A DNA stretch of 64,000 nucleotides from Pseudomonas sp. QS1027 (GTDB lineage: Bacteria; Pseudomonadota; Gammaproteobacteria; Pseudomonadales; Pseudomonadaceae): the NCBI RefSeq assembly GCF_002814235.1, contig NZ_PHSU01000015.1, forward strand, positions 1 through 64,000. Direction: 5' to 3'. The position numbers were made by a program, and so were the translations under genes. The notes beneath the pieces were generated by a model, which was not told the DNA's origin, searched no databases, and was given only the letters and a program-made list of their open reading frames with translations. Shown in pieces: positions 43,879-52,655 of the stretch (position 1 is its first letter; every line of letters begins with the position of its first letter).

Positions 43879-46410
43879 TCAGTACACATCCCGCCGATAA
43901 CGCCCTTGCTCGATCAATTGCTCGACGGCCTCGGCCCCGAGCAACTCCAGCAGCACCTGATCGACCCCCGTCGCCATCCCCTGCAAGCTGCCGCAGATAT
44001 AGATCGCCGCACCGTTCGCCAGCCATTGGCGCAGTTCATCCGCCGCTGCGCGCAGGCGATCCTGGACATAGATCTTTTCTGCCTGGTCACGGGAAAACGC
44101 CAGGTCCAGGCGCGCCAGGTCACCGCTGGCCAGCCAGCCTTTCAGTTCTTCCCCGCAGTGGAAGTCATGGGCGATATTGCGCTCGCCGAACAACAACCAG
44201 TTGTCCCTCTGGCCATCGGCAATGCGCGCCTTGAGCAAGCTGCGCAAGCCCGCCAGGCCCGTACCGTTGCCCAGCAGAATCAACGGGCACGGCGCCGTCG
44301 GCAAATGGAAACCACTGTTGCGCCGCAGCCGCAGGCTGATACCGGCGCCCGGCGCCGCATGCTCGGTCAACCACCCGGAACCCAGGCCCAGGCTGCCATC
44401 GGCGTGGCGCTCCTGGCGCACGATCAACTCCAGTTGCCCATCGCTTTCAATGGAGGCGATGGAGTATTCGCGCGGGCTCAGCGGTATCAGCGCATCCACC
44501 AGGGCCTGGGCATGCAGGCCGACCAGATGAGCCCGGTTCTCCGGCAACTGGCGTGCTCCCAGGGCCTGGGCGAGGCTTTCCTGCAAACCGTCGAGTTGTA
44601 CCGGAGTGTCGGCGTCAAGTCCGAGTCCGGCGAGGAAGCGTTCCACTGCCAGGGCACTCTGGCGTGGGAGGATTTCCACCAGGTCACCGGCTTGCCATGG
44701 GGTCGCCGTCTCGGCCGTCAGGCCCAGCAGGTAGACGGCGGAACCGGCGCTGCCCGGGTTGAGCAGGTCGCGCTGGCGCAAGGTCCAGTTGGCGAAATCC
44801 GGTGCCTGCCAGGCCACCGGAGGCGTGCCGCCGGTCAGTTGGTTGAGTTGCTGTTGCCAATAGCGCAGGGCGTAGGGATCGCCGTTGTCGACTTCGACCG
44901 GGGCGAACAGGGTATTGCCGCCACGCGCTTCCAGCCACCGATGCAGGCGTCGGGCGAAACCGCAGAAGTGTTGGTATTGCCGGTCGCCCAGGGCCAGTAC
45001 CGAATAGTTCAGGGTGCCGAGGGGCAGCGGCTGGCCGAGTACCTTGCGTTCGAAACCGCGGGCGCTGTCCGGTGCCTCGCCGTCGCCGAAGGTGCTGACG
45101 ACAAACAGCGCATGCTGCGACTCGCGCAGGTCCCGCTCATTGATGTCGGCCAGCGGGCTGACCCGCACTGGCACGCCGGCGGCCTGCAACTGACCGGCGC
45201 TCTGCCAGGCCATCTGTTCGGCGAAACCGCTCTGGCTGGCGAAACCGATCAGCCAGGCGGAGGCCTCGCCGTGTTGTGGCTCCAGGTCCAGGCGGGCTTG
45301 CTTGACCTGGCGTTTCTTGCGCCGCCGATCGAGGTACAGCAGCCAGCCGGTGACGAAGAACAGCGGCATGGCCAGGCTCGACAGGGTCAGCAGGACTCGC
45401 CCGGTGATCCCGAAATAGCCGCCGGTGTGCAGCGCGTAGAGGCTGGTCAGCAACTGTGCCTTGAAGCTTTGGTCGGCGTAGCGCAACTGGTCGCTGATCA
45501 CCCCCGTGGCCGGGTCCAGGTTGATCTGGTTGAGGGCGCGCTCATGGGGCGAATCCTTGAGCAGGTAGTAGACCGTCGCCGGTTGCCCGGCCACCGCCGG
45601 CATGCGGATGTTGTAGGCGCTGACGTCAGGGCCCGTGGCCCGCTGGATACTGGCCCAGATCGCGTCGTAGTCGGCGCTCGGCGCCGGGCCGCCGGGTGCC
45701 GGCTTGCGTTGTCCGCCGCCGCGATGCTGGATCGGTGAGTCGGCCAGCAGTTTGTTCAGGCCGTCGCTGTACCATTCGTAGGACCAGAACAGGCCGGTCA
45801 GCGCCGACAGCAGGTAGAGCAGCAGGCACCAGGTGCCGGCGACCGCGTGCAGGTTCCAGTTGAAGGCGCGACCTTTTTTCGCCCAGTCGAGTGTCAGCCA
45901 GACCCGCCAGTTCAGGGCCTGGCGCGGCCAGCGCAGATAGAGCCCGGAGAGGCAGAAGAACAGCAGCATCAGGGTGCACGCGCCGGTGATCTGCCGGCCG
46001 GTATCGCCCAGGGCGAGAAAACGGTGCAGTTGCAATACCAGGGCGAAGAAGTCCTGGCCTTGTGCCTCACCCTGGTACTCGCCGGTGTAGGGGTCGAAAT
46101 AGCGCATCTGCCCACGGCGTTCACCGGGCGCAGGTGTGAAGGCGACCCGCGCGGCGTTGTCGCCATGGGGGGAAACCCAGAGCATGGCGACGGTCTTGCC
46201 TTCGCGGGCTTCGAGCCTGCGCACCAGTTCGGCGGGGGGCAGGGCTTCGCCTTGCGCGGGCACTTCGAGTTGCAGGACGCTGGGGTTGAGCAGGCGTAGC
46301 AGTTCGTCCTGGAACGACACCGTGGCTCCAGTAATGCCCATGAAAGCCAGCACCAGCCCGGCAGTAATGCCGAACAGCCAGTGCAATTGGAACAGTGTTT
46401 TCTTCAACAC
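43879..46410 (-). CDS. PepSY-TM / flavodoxin / ferredoxin-reductase-like membrane oxidoreductase
   Basis: This is an 843-residue protein. The N-terminal PepSY-associated membrane domain (about residues 1-385) begins [20 protein letters not shown], with membrane-spanning histidines. A flavodoxin-like domain (about 395-545) contains [20 protein letters not shown] and [19 protein letters not shown]. An FAD/NAD(P)-binding reductase domain follows, with [20 protein letters not shown] and [20 protein letters not shown]. It likely moves electrons across the inner membrane for siderophore-iron reduction, as with the enzyme near piuA in P. aeruginosa. The start is a GTG at 46410. A Fur-like site lies upstream. 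Confidence 0.88.
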   Translation of the reverse strand: MLKKTLFQLHWLFGITAGLVLAFMGITGATVSFQDELLRLLNPSVLQLEVPAQGEALPPAELVRRLEAREGKTVAMLWVSPHGDNAARVAFTPAPGERRGQMRYFDPYTGEYQGEAQGQDFFALVLQLHRFLALGDTGRQITGACTLMLLFFCLSGLYLRWPRQALNWRVWLTLDWAKKGRAFNWNLHAVAGTWCLLLYLLSALTGLFWSYEWYSDGLNKLLADSPIQHRGGGQRKPAPGGPAPSADYDAIWASIQRATGPDVSAYNIRMPAVAGQPATVYYLLKDSPHERALNQINLDPATGVISDQLRYADQSFKAQLLTSLYALHTGGYFGITGRVLLTLSSLAMPLFFVTGWLLYLDRRRKKRQVKQARLDLEPQHGEASAWLIGFASQSGFAEQMAWQSAGQLQAAGVPVRVSPLADINERDLRESQHALFVVSTFGDGEAPDSARGFERKVLGQPLPLGTLNYSVLALGDRQYQHFCGFARRLHRWLEARGGNTLFAPVEVDNGDPYALRYWQQQLNQLTGGTPPVAWQAPDFANWTLRQRDLLNPGSAGSAVYLLGLTAETATPWQAGDLVEILPRQSALAVERFLAGLGLDADTPVQLDGLQESLAQALGARQLPENRAHLVGLHAQALVDALIPLSPREYSIASIESDGQLELIVRQERHADGSLGLGSGWLTEHAAPGAGISLRLRRNSGFHLPTAPCPLILLGNGTGLAGLRSLLKARIADGQRDNWLLFGERNIAHDFHCGEELKGWLASGDLARLDLAFSRDQAEKIYVQDRLRAAADELRQWLANGAAIYICGSLQGMATGVDQVLLELLGAEAVEQLIEQGRYRRDVY

Positions 46411-46425
46411 GGCGACCGCCTTGCT

Positions 46426-46475
46426 TTCTCGAAGTGATTCTCACGACGCGCATTATGCCGTGTGTTTGTGAGAAT
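46426..46475 (-). promoter_or_regulatory. possible Fur box(es) upstream of the PepSY oxidoreductase
   Basis: On the - strand, CGTGAGAATCACTTCGAGA resembles the Fur consensus (GATAATGATAATCATTATC) at the central GAGAATCA. A further copy of the octamer GTGAGAAT stands on the + strand at 46468-46475, in inverted orientation to ATTCTCAC at 46437-46444. The similarity is partial and the regulator is inferred from the gene type. Confidence 0.4.
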
Positions 46476-46523
46476 GCGACGAATTCATATTAACGGCGTT
46501 TTTTTCGTGTGACAAAACGGACA

Positions 46524-46555
46524 AAAGCCCCATTCCTGGGCAGGAGCGGGGCTTG
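46524..46555 (-). terminator. intrinsic terminator after hicB
   Basis: On the - strand, AAGCCCC and GGGGCTTTTG form a stem with a 16-nt inner part, followed by a T run, 31 nt past the hicB stop at 46586. It ends the hicAB transcript before the next gene. Confidence 0.8.
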
Positions 46556-46585
46556 GGTCGATGCACGAGCGGGTGGGTTGAAGGC

Positions 46586-46993
46586 TCAGGCGCCTTGCAA
46601 TATGCGTAAGGCCGCCGTGGCCAGGAAGCCCGACCGACTCTTCTGCTCGGGATGATTGCGCACGTAAGCGTCGATACGGCTCAACAGGTAACCGGGCAAG
46701 GTGATATTGAGTTTTTCCGACTTGCCCAGGTACTGGGTGATATCGATGTCCACCAGTGCCCAGATGCAACCTGCGTAGTCCGGGTTTTTCGCGTGCTGGG
46801 TCACGGTGCCCGCCCGAGGGATGGGCGCGTCGTCCTCGGCGAGAATTTCCAGATGTCCTTCGATGGCTTCACGGGCCATGGCCAGGGCATCGTCCAGGTC
46901 CTCGCCCGCCGAGAAGCAGCCCGGAATATCCGGAACCTCTACGCCCCAGGCGTGTTGCTCGTCACCGGGTTGAATCGCAATGGGGAAAAGCAT
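46586..46993 (-). CDS. hicB: type II antitoxin HicB
   Basis: This is a 135-residue protein. The N-terminal partial RNase-H-like HicB fold has WGVEVPDIPGCFSAGEDLDDALAMAREAIEGHL. The C-terminal ribbon-helix-helix is KLNITLPGYLLSRIDAYV followed by SRSGFLATAALRIL. It neutralises HicA and should bind the operator at 47210-47234. The ATG follows GGAGACC. Its first 32 bases overlap the end of hicA. Confidence 0.93.
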   Translation of the reverse strand: MLFPIAIQPGDEQHAWGVEVPDIPGCFSAGEDLDDALAMAREAIEGHLEILAEDDAPIPRAGTVTQHAKNPDYAGCIWALVDIDITQYLGKSEKLNITLPGYLLSRIDAYVRNHPEQKSRSGFLATAALRILQGA

Positions 46994-47186
46994 GATGGTC
47001 TCCTGCTTGCAACTGTGCTTGTTTCAGGATGCTGTTGACTGTCTTGGTCAGTAGGTCTTTCTTCGGATGGGGGATGGTCACCAGCCCTGGCTTGTACAGG
47101 TGCTTGAAATGGTGGTGACTGCCCTTGATCCTGACCAGATACCAACCGTCCGCTTCGATAAGCCTGATCAGCTGTCGGCTATTCAA
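46962..47186 (-). CDS. hicA: type II toxin HicA (mRNA interferase)
   Basis: This is a 74-residue double-stranded-RNA-binding-like toxin. NSRQLIRLIEADGWYLVRIK leads to the conserved GSHHHFKH with the catalytic His, then LVTIPHPKKDLLTKTVNSILKQA. It starts at TTG 47186 after AAGGA. It has about 12 more C-terminal residues than usual, from the region overlapping hicB. It cleaves translated mRNA when free of HicB. Upstream in-frame codons to 47255 are not HicA-like. Confidence 0.92.
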   Translation of the reverse strand: MNSRQLIRLIEADGWYLVRIKGSHHHFKHLYKPGLVTIPHPKKDLLTKTVNSILKQAQLQAGDHHAFPHCDSTR

Positions 47187-47209
47187 GACGACGTTCCTTG
47201 TCGTTGGGG

Positions 47210-47234
47210 TTTGGTGGTTACTGTACCCACCAAA
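47210..47234. promoter_or_regulatory. perfect inverted repeat, probable HicB operator
   Basis: TTTGGTGG and CCACCAAA (8 bp each) are separated by 9 nt, centred about 36 nt before the hicA start. A dyad of this size within the hicAB promoter gap is what RHH-type HicB binds. The assignment is inferred from position. Confidence 0.65.
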
Positions 47235-47288
47235 TTCCACAGGGCAACAGTACACCGCTTCGAAAGGTTTTGCAGCATGTGAAATAGA

Positions 47289-47316
47289 AAAGGCCCGTGA
47301 GGGTTCACGGGCCTTT
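47289..47316. terminator. bidirectional terminator after speC
   Basis: AAAGGCCCGTGA and TTCACGGGCCTTT form a 12-bp stem with a 3-nt loop. In the - direction the stem is followed by TCTATTTC. It lies between speC and hicAB. Confidence 0.85.
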
Positions 47317-47366
47317 CGGGAGCAACGCGCGGTGTCCGCAAGGCCGCCTTTCAGCGGCCCGGCGCA

Positions 47367-48530
47367 TCACACGTAGAAGGATTTCAGCGGCGGGAAGCCA
47401 TTGAATTCCACGGCGCTGTAGCTGGTGGTGTAGGCGCCGGTGGACAGCCAGTACAGGCGGTCGCCGATGGCCAGGTTCAGGGGCAGGCCGTACTTGTAGT
47501 TTTCATACATGATGTCGGCGCTGTCGCAGGTAGGGCCGGCGATGACCACTTCTTCCATCTCGCCTTTCTTCTCGGTCCAGATCGGAAACTTGATCGCCTC
47601 GTCCATGGTTTCGATCAGGCCGGAGAATTTGCCCACGTCGGTGTACACCCATCGCTCGACGGCGGTACGGGATTTACGCGCGACCAGTACCACTTCGCTG
47701 ACCAGGATGCCGGCGTTGGCGATCAGCGAACGGCCCGGTTCCAGGATGATTTCCGGCAGGTCGTCGCCGAAGTCTTCCTTGAGGAAACGGATGATTTCCT
47801 GCGCGTAGGTTTCCAGGCTGTTGGTACGGGTGATGTAGTTGGCCGGGAAGCCGCCACCCATGTTGATCAGCTTCAGGTGGATGCCGTCTTCTTCCTTCAG
47901 GCGTTCGAAGATCACTTTGACCTTGGCGATCGCCGCGTCCCAGACGCTGATATCGCGCTGTTGCGAACCGACGTGGAAGGACACGCCGTAAGGCACCAGG
48001 CCCAGGTCGCGGGCGAGGATCAGCAGGTCCATGGCCATGTCGGTCTGGCAGCCGAACTTGCGCGACAGAGGCCAGTCAGCGGTGGTCGAGCCTTCGGTGA
48101 GGATGCGCACATAGACTTTCGAGCCCGGGGCAGCCTTGGCGATATTGCGCAGGTCGGCTTCGGAGTCGGTGGAGAACAGCCGCACGCCCTTCTCGTAGAA
48201 GTAGCGGATGTCCCTGGATTTCTTGATGGTGTTGCCGTAGCTGATACGGTCGGGGGTGACGCCCTGGCCCAGGACCTTGTCCAGTTCGTAGATCGACGCG
48301 ATGTCGAAGCTGGAGCCTTTCTTGTTCAGCAGGTCGATGATCTCGACGGCCGGGTTGGCCTTGACTGCGTAGTAGACTTTGGCGAATTCGAAACCGGCGC
48401 GCAGGTCATCGTAGGCCTGGCTGATCATCGCGGTGTCGATCACCACGAACGGGGTTTCTTGCTGGTCGGCGAACGCCTTCATTTTGTCAAAAGTGGCGCG
48501 CGCGAAATAGTCTTCGACCTGAATCGACAT
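47367..48530 (-). CDS. speC: ornithine/lysine decarboxylase, PLP fold type III
   Basis: This is a 387-residue enzyme of the alanine-racemase-fold decarboxylases. FAKVYYAVKANPAVEIIDLL holds the PLP lysine (Lys57). GVSFHVGSQQRD, INMGGGFPANY, ILEPGRSLIANAG, and the catalytic Cys region GPTCDSADIM are also present. It makes putrescine from ornithine, first step of polyamine synthesis. The start at 48530 (MSIQVEDYFARATF) is favoured over 31 non-conserved codons upstream. It corresponds to PA4519 speC as I recall. Confidence 0.95.
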   Translation of the reverse strand: MSIQVEDYFARATFDKMKAFADQQETPFVVIDTAMISQAYDDLRAGFEFAKVYYAVKANPAVEIIDLLNKKGSSFDIASIYELDKVLGQGVTPDRISYGNTIKKSRDIRYFYEKGVRLFSTDSEADLRNIAKAAPGSKVYVRILTEGSTTADWPLSRKFGCQTDMAMDLLILARDLGLVPYGVSFHVGSQQRDISVWDAAIAKVKVIFERLKEEDGIHLKLINMGGGFPANYITRTNSLETYAQEIIRFLKEDFGDDLPEIILEPGRSLIANAGILVSEVVLVARKSRTAVERWVYTDVGKFSGLIETMDEAIKFPIWTEKKGEMEEVVIAGPTCDSADIMYENYKYGLPLNLAIGDRLYWLSTGAYTTSYSAVEFNGFPPLKSFYV

Positions 48531-48867
48531 GCTGGGAACTCCTACTGGCAAACTAGATTGATCAATGGGTGCAAATGAACGTCCTCCGTATCCCCACTTT
48601 GGTTCGCCTACTTCCCAAGGCATGTCGCCGAAAGCAAAAAGGCCATGGGAACAACCGCTTCCCTTGGCCTTGCTGTCTCGTCGTCAGTACTTGAGCCGGA
48701 TGGATCGTTTCCAGCATGGACGTTCGGCGCGAACTTTAGGACTTGAGGGGCTTTAGATCAACTAAAAATGTCGCGTTTTTGCACGCGCCCGTCGCGTAGC
48801 CCGGATCAGTCACCTGTTTAACCGACCCGGATGACAGTCTGATGTTCCCGATCACTGACCGATGGTC
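48531..48867. other. 337-nt gap upstream of speC
   Basis: It holds the speC promoter region, a strong hairpin at 48640-48670, and CCCGGAT repeated at 48800-48825. I see no ORF. The stretch 48680-48780 is AT-rich with no recognised site. Confidence 0.6.
48640..48670 (-). terminator. hairpin with T run, terminator or speC leader attenuator
   Basis: On the - strand, AGGCCAAGGGAA pairs with TTCCCATGGCCT (one mismatch) over a 7-nt loop, then TTTTTGCTTT. It is 110 nt upstream of speC and about 200 nt past the end of the ABC ATPase gene. It could end that operon or, if speC starts upstream, attenuate speC. Confidence 0.7.
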
Positions 48868-50025
48868 TCAGGCCAGGGCTATTTCCGCAGGCGAGACGAT
48901 ACTGGTCTTGGCCCCGCGCGAGCGCCCGGAACTCAGGTAGGCGGCAATCGACTCCTGGGTCACTTCGCCAAGGAATACCCGCTCGGCGTCCATCACCGGC
49001 AGCCACGAACGGTTGAACTCGTACATCCGCGACAACAGGATGCGCAGGTGCTCGTCATAGGCCGCCGTGGCGTTGAACTCGCGCAGAAACTGCGCGCAGG
49101 TGCCGGTCTGACGGTGCAGGTCGCGACGTCGTACATAACCCAGTGCCTTGTTCCCGGCATCGGTGACCACCACATAGCGCCGGTCATGTTCGTCCATCAG
49201 CTCCAGGGCATCGGCCACCGGGGTCTCCGGGCTCACCGAGGGCGCGTTGTCCGCCGCGTCTTCGGCCTTCACCAGCAGCAGGCGCTTGAGGGTGCTGTCC
49301 TGGCCGACAAAGCTGCTGACGAAGTCGTCGGCCGGGTGGGCCAGCAGGGTGTCCGGGTGGTCGATCTGCAACAGCTTGCCGGCGCGGAAGATGGCGATCT
49401 TGTCACCCAGCTTGATGGCTTCGTCGATGTCGTGGCTGACCATGATCACGGTCTTGTTCAACGCCCGCTGCATCTCGAAGAACTCGTTCTGGATCATCTC
49501 GCGGTTGATCGGGTCGACCGCGCCGAACGGCTCATCCATCAACAGCAACGGCGCATCGGCCGCCAGGGCGCGGATCACACCGATCCGCTGTTGCTGGCCA
49601 CCGGACAACTCCCGCGGGTAGCGGTGCAGGTACTGCTTGGGCTCCAGCTTGATCATGCTCATCAACTCGCGGGCGCGGTCGTGGCATTTCTGCTTGTCCC
49701 AACCCAGCAGTTTCGGCACCACCACGATGTTTTCCTCGATGGTCATGTTGGGGAACAGGCCGATCTGCTGGATCACATAACCGATGTTGCGGCGCAGGGT
49801 CACTTCGTCGAGGTCGGTGGTGTCTTCGCCGTTGATCAGGATCTTGCCCGAGGTGGGCTTGATCAGGCGGTTGATCATCTTCAGCGTGGTGCTCTTGCCG
49901 CAACCCGAAGGGCCGAGGAATACACAGATTTCGCCTTCGTTGACGGTCAGGCTTACGGAGTCGACGGCGGTGATGGTCTTGCCGTTGCTTTGAAAGGTCT
50001 TGGTCAGGTTTTGAAGTTCGATCAT
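48868..50025 (-). CDS. osmoprotectant-type ABC transporter ATP-binding protein with CBS domains
   Basis: This is a 385-residue ATPase. Walker A is GPSGCGKSTTLKMINRLIKP, the signature ELSGGQQQRIGVIRALAAD, and Walker B LLLMDEPFGAVDP. A C-terminal pair of CBS domains (about residues 250-370; VADALELMDEHDRRYVVV) matches OpuCA/OsmV proteins that sense ionic strength. It is the last gene of the operon, overlapping the permease by 4 nt. Substrate is probably glycine betaine, choline or carnitine, not provable here. Confidence 0.9.
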   Translation of the reverse strand: MIELQNLTKTFQSNGKTITAVDSVSLTVNEGEICVFLGPSGCGKSTTLKMINRLIKPTSGKILINGEDTTDLDEVTLRRNIGYVIQQIGLFPNMTIEENIVVVPKLLGWDKQKCHDRARELMSMIKLEPKQYLHRYPRELSGGQQQRIGVIRALAADAPLLLMDEPFGAVDPINREMIQNEFFEMQRALNKTVIMVSHDIDEAIKLGDKIAIFRAGKLLQIDHPDTLLAHPADDFVSSFVGQDSTLKRLLLVKAEDAADNAPSVSPETPVADALELMDEHDRRYVVVTDAGNKALGYVRRRDLHRQTGTCAQFLREFNATAAYDEHLRILLSRMYEFNRSWLPVMDAERVFLGEVTQESIAAYLSSGRSRGAKTSIVSPAEIALA

Positions 50026-50675
50026 TTGAGTAATCCTTTTGGAGTCAGCGTGCGTTGCAGCCATTGCAGGAGCAGGTCGGCGACGATGGCCAGGAGGCTG
50101 ACCAGGACGGCGCCGACGATCAGCATCGACATGTCACTGCGGCTGATGGCCGCCAGAATCAGTACCCCCAGGCCGCCGGCGCCGATGGTGGCGGCGATGG
50201 TCATGACACCGATGTTCATCACCACGGCGGTGCGGACACCGGCGAGGATCACCGGCACCGCGATGGGCAGCTCGACCATGCGCAGGCGCTGGCCGAAGGT
50301 CATGCCGATGCCCCGCGCGGCTTCGCGGATACCCGGCTCGACACCGGTCAGGGCCAGGTAGGTGTTGCGCATGATCGGCAGCAGGGAGTAGAGGAACACG
50401 GCAGTGATCGCCGGCAGCGGTCCCAGGCCCTGGCCGAACTTGGAGTAGAACGGCAGCAGCAGGCCGAACAAGGCGATGGACGGCACGGTCAGCAGCACGG
50501 TGGCGCTGGCTTGCAGTGGCCCGGCCAGGGTGGGGAAGCGGGTCATCAGCACGCCCAGGGGCACACCGACGACGATCGCGAGAATGACGGCGATGCCCAC
50601 CAGGGTGATGTGCTGCCAGGTCAGATGCAGGACCTGTGTCCAGTCGAGATGGGAAAAGGCGTTGAGAAATTCCAT
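50022..50675 (-). CDS. osmoprotectant ABC transporter permease
   Basis: This is a 217-residue protein with about five to six membrane helices. The BPD_transp_1 domain has TVPSIALFGLLLPFYSKFGQ and the EAA loop REAARGIGMTFGQRLRMVEL. It begins MEFLNAFSHLDWTQVLHL. One of two permeases in the operon, second of its kind from the 5' end. Overlaps the ATPase start. Confidence 0.88.
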   Translation of the reverse strand: MEFLNAFSHLDWTQVLHLTWQHITLVGIAVILAIVVGVPLGVLMTRFPTLAGPLQASATVLLTVPSIALFGLLLPFYSKFGQGLGPLPAITAVFLYSLLPIMRNTYLALTGVEPGIREAARGIGMTFGQRLRMVELPIAVPVILAGVRTAVVMNIGVMTIAATIGAGGLGVLILAAISRSDMSMLIVGAVLVSLLAIVADLLLQWLQRTLTPKGLLK

Positions 50676-50684
50676 GTCTTCTCC

Positions 50685-51578
50685 TCAGTTGATCGGATGT
50701 TGGCGCAGGAAGTCGGCGGCCACGGCGGAGGGGCTTTCATGGTCGACATCGACCCGCGCATTCAGCTGGCGCATGGTGTCGTTGTCGAACAGCGCCGCCA
50801 GTGGCTTGAGATCGGCGGCCAATTGCGGATGGGCGTCGAGATAGACCTGGCGCACCACCGGCGCGGCGGTGTAGTCCGGGAAGTAATGTTTGTCGTCGTC
50901 CAGCAGCTTCAATTTGAAGGCGTTGAGGCGACCGTCGGTGGTGTAGACCAGGCCGGCAAACACCTGGCCGTTACGCAGGGCCGTGTAGACCAGGCCGGCG
51001 TCCATCTGCCGGGTGTTCTTGCGGGTCAGGTTCATCTGGTACAGCTTGACCATGCCGGCCATGCCGTCGGAACGGTTGGCGAACTCGGTGTCCAGGGCCA
51101 CCAGGCGGTTTTCCTGGCTGTCTTCGGCCAGGGCCCGGGTCAGGTCGCTGATGCTGTTGATCTGCGGGTATTGCTTGGCCACCTTCTCCGGCAGGGCCAG
51201 GGCGTAGGTGTTGCTGAACTTCGACGGTGCCAGCCAGACCAGGCCTTTTTTCGCATCGAGTTCCTTGACCCTTGCGTAGGACTGTTCGCTGTCGAGTTTC
51301 TCGTCGACATGGTTGTAGGCCACCAGCGACACGCCGGTGTATTCCCAGATCAGGTCCAGTTGCCCGCTTTCCTGGGCGCTACGCGCCAGGTTGCTGCCCA
51401 GGCCGCCGGTCACCTGGGGGTTATAGCCCTTGGTGCGCAGGTACTGGGCGGTGATTTCCGCCAGCAGGGTCTGTTCGGTGAAGACCCGGGCGCCGATGCG
51501 GATCAGCGGTTTTTCAGCGGCCTGCGCAATTCCCGCGGACAGCAGGACGCAGACCAGTATTGCAGTCAGTCTTTTCAT
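50685..51578 (-). CDS. glycine betaine/choline-type ABC substrate-binding protein
   Basis: This is a 297-residue secreted protein. The signal peptide is MKRLTAILVCVLLSAGIAQA, then EKPLIRIGARVFTEQTLLAE and ESGQLDLIWEYTGVSL, which belong to the OpuAC/OsmX family. A Trp/Tyr box for quaternary ammonium ligands is plausible (WEYTG, FANRSDG). The start at 51578 is chosen for the signal peptide. It lies 9 nt before the next permease. Confidence 0.9.
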   Translation of the reverse strand: MKRLTAILVCVLLSAGIAQAAEKPLIRIGARVFTEQTLLAEITAQYLRTKGYNPQVTGGLGSNLARSAQESGQLDLIWEYTGVSLVAYNHVDEKLDSEQSYARVKELDAKKGLVWLAPSKFSNTYALALPEKVAKQYPQINSISDLTRALAEDSQENRLVALDTEFANRSDGMAGMVKLYQMNLTRKNTRQMDAGLVYTALRNGQVFAGLVYTTDGRLNAFKLKLLDDDKHYFPDYTAAPVVRQVYLDAHPQLAADLKPLAALFDNDTMRQLNARVDVDHESPSAVAADFLRQHPIN

Positions 51579-51598
51579 ATCGATTCCTTTGCCTAGCC

Positions 51599-52315
51599 TT
51601 AAGACGGGCGCAACCCGCGTTCCAGCCAGAGGCGGCTGGTCATGGTCACCAGGCCGTCGAGCAGCAAGGCCAGCAGCGCGGTGCAGGCGGCGCCGAGCAG
51701 CAGTTGCGGCTGATTGTTCAGGGCGATGCCGGGGAAGATCAGGCTGCCCAGGCTGTTGGCGCCGATCAGGAACGCCAGGGGCGCGGTGCCGACATTGATC
51801 GCCAGGGCCACCCGCACACCGCCGATGATGATTGGCACGGCGTTGGGCAGTTCCACCCGCCATAGCACCTGGCGCGGGGTCATGCCGATGCCGACGGCGG
51901 CTTCTTTCAGCGAGCCCTGGACGTTTTTCAGGCCTTCGTAGGTGTTGCGCACGATGGGCAGCAGGGAGGCGAGGAACAGGGCGAAGATCGCCGGGCCGCT
52001 GCCGATGCCCAGCACGCCGAGGGCGATGGCCAGTACGGCCAGGGGCGGGACGGTGTTGCCGATATTGAAGATCTGCATGAAGCGTTCCGCGCGCCCGACC
52101 ATGTTCGGTCGGCTCAGCAGGATACCGGCGGGAATCCCTACGATCAGGGCGGCAAGCATGGAGACAAGAACCAGGATCAGGTGAGCTTGCAGGTAAAACA
52201 ACAAATCGTCGCGGTACAGTTCGATCGTGTTGATGCCAATCCAGTGGACCAGCAGGGCCAGGAGAGCGACGACAACCGCTCCACCTATCAGCCCTTTGCC
52301 ATAGCGAATAGCCAC
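51599..52315 (-). CDS. osmoprotectant ABC transporter permease (first gene of operon)
   Basis: This is a 238-residue inner-membrane permease. NTVPPLAVLAIALGVLGIGS and the EAA region LKEAAVGIGMTPRQVLWRVE are diagnostic. The start is the GTG at 52315 after GGAGTC. It opens the four-gene operon permease, binding protein, permease, ATPase. This order differs from the ATPase-first opuC order I recall for P. aeruginosa. Confidence 0.88.
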   Translation of the reverse strand: MAIRYGKGLIGGAVVVALLALLVHWIGINTIELYRDDLLFYLQAHLILVLVSMLAALIVGIPAGILLSRPNMVGRAERFMQIFNIGNTVPPLAVLAIALGVLGIGSGPAIFALFLASLLPIVRNTYEGLKNVQGSLKEAAVGIGMTPRQVLWRVELPNAVPIIIGGVRVALAINVGTAPLAFLIGANSLGSLIFPGIALNNQPQLLLGAACTALLALLLDGLVTMTSRLWLERGLRPS

Positions 52316-52655
52316 AGGCGGACTCCTTTATTTCAGTCGGCGAGCACATTCCGGTGTGGCAAGGCCATTCCTGGCTGCCGGTGAATGTACTCGCGAAATG
52401 CAGCTCGCTACTGCCGGCAAAGCGGCAGGCGGTCGAGCCATAAGCGCAGCCTCGTCAGGCTAACTTGCTGATATTTCAGCCCCTGGCACGAGTGAGGTAA
52501 CAGGGGAGTGGACGCCTCCACCTTTTAAAAGGTTCCATACTTGGCAGCATTTAGCCACCCTTGAAGTCACTGCAAACGGGTGAGCGGTGGTCCGTGGACC
52601 TCGGTTTGCGCTATACTCGCCGCCCTTTTTTGACTCACCTGCCAGGCGATTTCCC
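52316..52655. other. 340-nt divergent gap, ABC operon / prfC
   Basis: It contains the 14-bp palindrome and adjacent dyad (52508-52533) and the promoters of both directions. Between 52320 and 52500 nothing recognisable is seen. TGCGCTATACTCGCC (about 52607-52621) could be a -10 region for prfC. Confidence 0.55.
52508..52533. promoter_or_regulatory. adjacent dyads including a 14-bp perfect palindrome
   Basis: GTGGA/TCCAC (4-nt spacer, 52508-52521) abuts ACCTTTTAAAAGGT (52520-52533), a perfect 14-bp palindrome. They lie between the divergent ABC operon and prfC. Possible operator; no regulator known. Confidence 0.4.

Noticed and set aside
48862..51596. Long + strand frames opposite the ABC transporter genes (499 and 513 codons)
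   Set aside because: Complementary to ATPase, permeases and binding protein that have full family motifs.
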